Positions 58,266-64,000 of a DNA stretch of 64,000 bases are shown here, in pieces. This DNA comes from Cymodocea nodosa (taxonomy: Eukaryota; Streptophyta; Magnoliopsida; Alismatales; Cymodoceaceae), in the NCBI GenBank assembly GCA_036874045.1, contig CM072339.1, positions 13,771,501 through 13,835,500 on the forward strand. Reading direction: 5' to 3'. Positions within the stretch are counted from its first letter, which is position 1, and each line of letters begins with the position of its first letter. A program made the position numbers and the translations under genes. The notes under the pieces were generated by a model that made no database searches, had not been told where the DNA came from, and saw nothing but the letters and a program-made list of their open reading frames with translations.

Positions 58266-61200
58266 ATGGCATATGCTTATGCTCAAAGATTTTTGAAACC
58301 TGTAATTAACATATGTGAATTCTGCAATTTTGAAGGACACGACATTTCTGACTGTTTGAAAATAAGACATTTGCAGATGGTTAGATCCCATGAACAACAA
58401 ATGAATTATCCTCAGTATAATAGAGTCGAGTATGAGAATCCTATAGTTTACCCAACTAATGGTCAGTATAGAATGTGTAATATGTTGAGACATTGAAGTT
58501 TGGGATAGGTATGACAGATTGGAGCGTAGTATAGAGCAAAACCTGGACAAACTAGAATACTTTATGTGTCAGCAACAAGAAGTCAACCAATTAAACAATA
58601 AGGAAGCATATTCAGAACCTAAAATGGATATAATTTACGAAACTGAAAAAACTATAATGAAAATTGATCAAAAATTGAATGCAATGAGATTAGATGATCT
58701 GGAAAGAAAACTAAAAGCATTGGATGAATATACAATGAAAATACAAGTTATGCAATAGGACAATGGAAATTATAATATTATAGATCTGCATAATTTACAA
58801 AATACATAGCCAAAAGAAAATACTAATGCAAGAGAATTTAAAGAATGCACTTTAAAACTAAAAACAATTGAAGATCATAATCACGAAAATGATATACAAA
58901 AACATCATGAGAGTAACAAAAATCTGGAAGATGTATGTGTAACATTAAGATCTGGAACTGATATACCACCAAGAACTCAAAATGAAAATGATATGAAGGT
59001 GGATAAGAGTAAAAATCAAAATGATAACAAAAATGTAATAGCTGAAAATCTAGAAATCACTAAAGAACAATCTGAATCTGCTAATGAAGCTAAAAATGAT
59101 CAAACAAATCAACTGAAAGAAAAAGAATCTTTTAAATCATAATCTTTAGCACCCTATCCTGATAGATTACAACAAACAATACCTGAAAAACAAGAAAAAA
59201 TTAGAGAAATTTTTGAAAAAGTACAAGTTAACATTCCTTTGTTAGATCTATTGCAGAAAATGCCACCTTGTGCTAAATTTCTGAAGGATTGGTGTACTAG
59301 GAAAAGAGAGCGAAAAGTTCTTAGAAATGTCTTTTTAGTTGAGCAAAGTAGTTCCCTATTTCTGCCACAAATTCTTAAAAAGTTATCTGATTCTGGAATC
59401 CTTGTTATATCATGCACCATAGGAAATACCATTCTAAAAAGAACCTTAATAGACTTAGGTGCAGGTATAAATGTTATGCCAAGTGATATATTTGCATTCT
59501 TAGGATTAGAGGGCTTAACTCCTACTAGTACTATTATTCAATTAGCTGATAGAAGTATAAGATACCCTAGAGGAAAAATAGAGGATGTTTTAATTAAAAT
59601 AAAAAACTTTATATATCCTATTGATATTGTAATTTTGGATTCCCAACAAATTAAGCATAAAAATAGTGATACATCTTTAATTTTAGGAAGACCATTTTTA
59701 GCAACATCAAGGGCTGTTATAAATTGTAAAATAGGAGTAATGAAGTTAGCATATGGTAATGAGGATACTCAATTAAATATTTTCAAACTAGAAAGGTTTG
59801 AGGAGTTAAAAATGTCCTTACATACCATAGACTTTTTAGAGGATGAAAGAGATATGTTAGATGATGTGATTCAAGAAGAATTAAATAGGCAAATCAATTC
59901 TAAAACTTTAGAGGAAAGTGAAAGCATAAACATAGAAGGAGATCAGGAAGAGATTAATTAAGAAAAGGATGATGTTCAATTAGGAGCTCTAGCTTCTGAT
60001 GGGTAACATTTAGAATTAAAACCTTTACCTCTTGAATTAACCTATATATTTCTGGAAGAGAAACGAACCTGTCCAATCGTTATTGCTTTAGATTTAAAAG
60101 AGGATCAAATAGCTAAATTAAAAGATGTAGTAAAAAGTTATAAAGAAGCAATAGGATGGACTATGACTAATATAAAAGGGTTAAGTTCAACTTTATGCTG
60201 TCACCACATATATTTAGAAGAGAATGCTAAACCTGTTAGAATTCTTGAAAGGAGATTAAATCCAAACCTTAAAGAAGTAGTCAGGAAAGAAATAGTGAAA
60301 TGGTTAGATAATGACATAATTTATCCAATTTCTGATAGCTCGTGGGTTAGCCCAATCCATGTAGTTCCCAAGAAATCAGGATTAATAGGAATGAAAGTCA
60401 AGACTTGATACCTACTAGAATTCAATCAGGCTGGAGAGTATGTATAGACTATAGAAAGCTGAATGTTGTGACTAGGAAAGATCATTTTCCTTTATCTTTT
60501 ATAGATCAAATGCTGGAAAGATTAGTAGGGCAATAATATTTTTGTTTCCTAGACGGGTATTTAGGTTATAATTAAATTCCAGTAGCATTAGAGGATCAAG
60601 AGAAAATAACTTTCACCTATCCTAATGGAACTTATGCTTTTAATAGAATGCCATTCGGATTATGCAATGCACTAGCTACCTTTTAAAGGTGTATGCAAGG
60701 CATATTTACTAGAATGATTGAAGATTTTTTAGAAATATTTATGGATGATTTTACTGTATATGGCAACTCATATGAAGTTGGTTTAAAAAATTTAGACCTA
60801 ATATTAAAACGTTGTGTGGAAAATAATCTGGTTTTAAATTGGAAAAAATGTCACTTCATGGTTAAACAAGGAATAGTCTTAAAGCATGTTGTTTCTAAGA
60901 AAGGGTTGGAAGTAGATAAAGCTAAAATAGAAGTAATTTCTAATCTACCAGAACCTAAATCAGTAAAAGATATTAGATCATTTCTAGGATATGCTGGTTT
61001 TTATAGAAGATTTATTAAAGACTTTAGCAAAATAGCTAGACCTTTAACTAATCTATTAAAAGATGTCCCATTTAACTTTAATAAAAATTGCAAGGAAGCA
61101 TTTTTCAGACTTAAAACTAGCTTAATTTCAACTCCTATAATTCAAGTACCTGATTGGAGTCATACATTTGAATTAATGTGTGATAGATCTGATTTTGCTG

Positions 61201-62903
61201 TAGGAGTAGTGTTGGGACAGAAGATAGAAAAATCTCCTAGAGTGATTCATTATGTAAGCAAAACCTTAAATGATGCTCAAGTTAATTACATAACTACTGA
61301 AAAAGAACTATTAGCTGTTGTGTTTGCCTTGGAAAAGTTTAGATCATATCTGATTGGAGCTAAAGTAATAGTATACACGGATCATGTAGCTTTAAAACAC
61401 CTAATAGCAAAAAAAGAAACTAAGCCTAGATTGATCCGATGGATATTATTACTACAAGAATTTGATCTTGAAATTAAAGATAAAAAAGGTTGTGAGAATG
61501 TAGTAGCAGATCATTTATCAAAATTACAAATAGAAAAATCAAATATTGAAATTAAGGATAATTTTCCTGATGAACAATTAATGTCCATCAACACAGTACC
61601 TTGGTACGCAGTCATAGTTAATTACTTAGTTATTGGTTTAACACCTAAGGATTGGAATAGACTGGATAAGAAATTGTTTTTCTCAAGAGTAAAATATTAC
61701 TATTGGGAAGACCCATACTTATTTAAGAAATGTCCTGATCTGGTTTTAAGGAGGTGTGTTCTAGAAACTGAATATCAGAGCATATTGTCTTTTGGTCATG
61801 ACCAAGCTTGTGGAGGGCATTTTGGCTTAGGGAAAACTGCTGCAAAAATTCTGCAATGTGGATTTTATTGGCTAACACTATTCAAAGATGCTCATAAATA
61901 TTGCTTAAATTGTTTAATATGTCAACAAATAGGAAGAATATCAAAGAGGAATATGATGCCTCTTAATCCTATTGTTGAGGTTGAAATCTTTGATGTGTGG
62001 GGAATAGATTTTATGGGTCCATTTCCTATGTCTAATCAATTTAATTACATATTGTTGGGGGTGGATTATGTATCTAAATGGATAGAAGGTATTCCTACAA
62101 AAACTAATGACAACAAAGTGGTAATACAATTTATAAGAACCAATATATTTGCTAGATTTGGAATACCTAAAGCTATTATCAATGATAGAAGAACTCATTT
62201 CTGTAATAGAAGTTTTGAAGCCTTAATGAAGAAATATGGAGTAAACCACAAAATTGCAACATCATATCATTCGCAAACAAGTGGACAAGTAGAAAGTGCA
62301 AACAAACAAATGAAGTTAATCTTAGAAAAAGTAGTAAATCCTACTAGAACAGATTGGGTTAATAGATTGGTAGATGCACTTTGGGTTTATAGAACTGCTT
62401 ATAAAACAAGCTTAGGTATGTCACCTTTTAGGCTAGTATATGAAAAAAGTTGTCATTTATCAGCTGAAATAGAACATAATGCTTATTGGGCATTAAAAAC
62501 TCTGAACACTAACTTAAATCAAGCTGCGGAAAATAGAAAAATGCAATTAATTGAATTAGAAGAATTTAGAAATGAAGCTTATTCGAAGACTGTAAGAGAA
62601 AAAGAGAAAATGAAATTCTAACATGATAGGAAGTTTATTCAAAAAAGCTTTGAAATAGGACAAGAAATATATCTTTATATGACTAGACTCCATAACCATC
62701 TAGGAAAATTAAGATCTAGATGGGTAGGACCTTACATAGTTCGAAATATTTATCCTTATGGAGCTATTGAAATTGAAAATCCTAAAAATCAAAATATATT
62801 TAAAGTAAATGGAAAAAGACTTAGACCTATTCTGAAAACACCAAAAAGCTCCTTTGGAATTATAGAAGAAGTTAGAGTAGAGGACTACTCGAGCTTTACT
62901 TAG
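58266..62903 (+). pseudogene. Athila-type gag-pol polyprotein, unit 2
   Basis: The better preserved copy. ATG at 58266 begins MAYAYAQRFLKP; the zinc knuckle CEFCNFEGHDISDC (58314-58355) has all four CX2CX4HX4C ligands. A charged coiled-coil linker follows, then APYPDRLQQ and PPCAKFLKDWC. The protease has LIDLGAGINVMPSDI, catalytic Asp near 59452, and LILGRPFLATSRAVI. The RT is split by stops but has VCIDYRKLN, MPFGLCNAL and FMDDF (60738). From 60693 a 642-codon open frame holds RT end, RNase H ([37 protein letters not shown]), and integrase: HHCC finger (61796-61925), core [19 protein letters not shown] (Gly to Arg after the Asp) and [12 protein letters not shown]. It stops at 62621 where Trp is expected (KFW in unit 1). 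The GPY/F module RWVGPYIVRNIYPYGAIEI follows to 62903. There is no capsid domain before the knuckle. Confidence 0.9.
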
Positions 62904-62924
62904 TAAGAAATCAGTTTTTATGTT

Positions 62925-63265
62925 TATATATATATATATATAAATATAAAATATAAAAATCGTTGCGGTTCAATCGAACGGAACCATCGGTATGACCGGA
63001 ACATAAAAAATATGTATATTAATTTTCAGAAAAAAATCGAAACATAGTATCGGTTCAATTGGGAAAAAAAATTAGGTCTGACCGAAACATAGTATCGGTT
63101 AAACCGATAAAAAAATAGAAAAACTATTATCTTTAGTATTATTATTATTATATCTATTTGTACGAGAAGTCCGTTGAGTTACGCTTAACTCTACGAGCTT
63201 ACTCCGTTGAGTCTTGAGTTAGTCAATGAGCTTATTCTGTTGAGTTAACTGTAACTCAACGGAGT
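62925..63265 (+). repeat. Post-pol palindrome region of unit 2 (TA run, motifs C then A)
   Basis: A (TA)n run at about 62925-62942. Motif C words at 62960-63110 include CGGTATGACCGGAAC, GGTCTGACCGAAAC and TCGGTTAAACCGATA. Motif A at 63168-63265 includes CCGTTGAGTTACGCTTAACT and GTTGAGTTAACTGTAACTCA. The order matches unit 1, so the region is a conserved part of the family. Confidence 0.8.
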
Positions 63266-63442
63266 ACTGTAGCTAAGACCGTGGATGAGAGAGCAATAGT
63301 TGGTTCGGGAAATGACCCGATTACTCGCCTAAACTTAGGGTTTATTTAAACTAAAACCTAGGGTTTTGGGGGCATTATTTGGCAAACCATTTGGAATTTA
63401 GAATAGTAGAAATCAGAGTGATTCATATTGTTGTGTAACTCC

Positions 63443-64000
63443 ATGATAAGGAAGATGACACCTGAGTTCTGGGAAGATGCAATTGACACAGCACAGTTTC
63501 TGAAGGAATCAGAGGAATGGCACACGCGACAAAAGATTCAGAATACGATAAGAGAAAAAGAGTTATAGAAGGTAGAATCCGAACTTTTTAGATTAAGAAG
63601 AATGTTAGTAGATTGTGGTATACAAATACCCTAGATAATGGAGACACGAATTAGAGTAGCAACAAAAATTGCAGTTAGTAAAGAAAGAAAAATTAGGTCA
63701 AACAATGAAGTAGCCTTAGAGCTAATCTAGCGCAAGGCTAGATTATGGTTTAAAAGGTGCATTGCTGGTCGTGGAAGTTGGGAAATATGGCAGCAACAAC
63801 AAGCAGGAGAACAGGAAGAACCAATTGCTGAAAGACCTGTTCCTGAGGAACAGCAGTTAGGACCTCCAGTTCAGCCAACAAAGCCATTGCCACGAGTAGC
63901 ATTTGCTTGGCCGAGAACTGATGAAGAAGAGAAAGAGTTTGCTAGCTTGGTAAAAACAGCAAGAGACCAAGGTGATGATGAAGGAATAGCTACAGCTAAG
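63443..64000 (+). pseudogene. Extra ORF after pol, Athila-type unit 2 (5' part, runs off the window)
   Basis: ATG at 63443 begins MIRKMTPEFWEDAIDTAQFL, then EEWHTRQKIQNTIREKE. A single frame continues to the window edge with three TAG stops, each where a Gln codon would fit (before KVESELF, before IMETRIRV, before RKARLWF). It reads on through a Gln/Glu/Pro-rich segment to WPRTDEEEKEFASLVKTAR. It aligns with the first part of the extra ORF of unit 1, showing that the ORF belongs to the family. The upstream leader (63290-63440) includes AACTTAGGGTTTATTTA, also conserved in unit 1 near 52690. Function unknown. Confidence 0.7.

Overview
This window looks like gene-poor, transposon-dense chromosomal DNA of a flowering plant. 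It is AT-rich, has GT-AG introns, and carries plant-type Ty1/copia, Ty3/gypsy (Athila and chromovirus-like), LINE and PIF/Harbinger remnants. The tRNA-Asp-like and tRNA-iMet-like primer sites of plant retrotransposons are present. The species cannot be named from the sequence alone. No bacterial operons, CRISPR arrays or rRNA genes were seen.

Layout. 1-854: 3' end of a Ty3/gypsy chromovirus-type pol and probable LTR. 855-2595: solo LTR (reverse) with a near-perfect 5-bp target duplication. 2601-8300: mostly unrecognised AT-rich DNA with small tandem repeats. 8340-9437: a local duplication and one copy of a dispersed repeat. 9438-14533: Harbinger element 1 (3-bp GTA duplication), with transposase and Myb-like genes on the reverse strand. 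14880-16800: LINE remnant. 17080-18153: minisatellite, a Harbinger-related end and a small copia LTR. 20236-31849: three exons of a host gene, with a 10.4-kb intron holding a complete but decayed copia element (20883-25639), a second copy of the dispersed repeat and a Ty3/gypsy RT fragment. 32660-41430: a copia element split by Harbinger element 2 (34122-40806, TAA duplication). 42382-43793: 5' part of another copia element, cut by an Athila-type element. 43794-64000: two Athila-type pol units in the order LTR-internal-LTR-internal, the second running off the window.

Most coding capacity belongs to transposons. Almost every transposon gene is broken by stop codons, many of them at expected Gln or Trp codons. 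The one apparently intact gene is the host gene, although its first exon was not found.

The most interesting signals are: (1) three families of short palindromic modules, in arrays, that recur in unrelated transposon classes (copia LTRs, Athila non-coding DNA, a Harbinger DNA transposon); (2) an Athila-like family in which the primer site is followed almost at once by the gag zinc knuckle, with no room for a capsid domain, and which keeps a long extra ORF after pol; (3) iterated primer-binding-site-like units; and (4) GC-rich short tandem arrays at the same structural position in both Harbinger elements.
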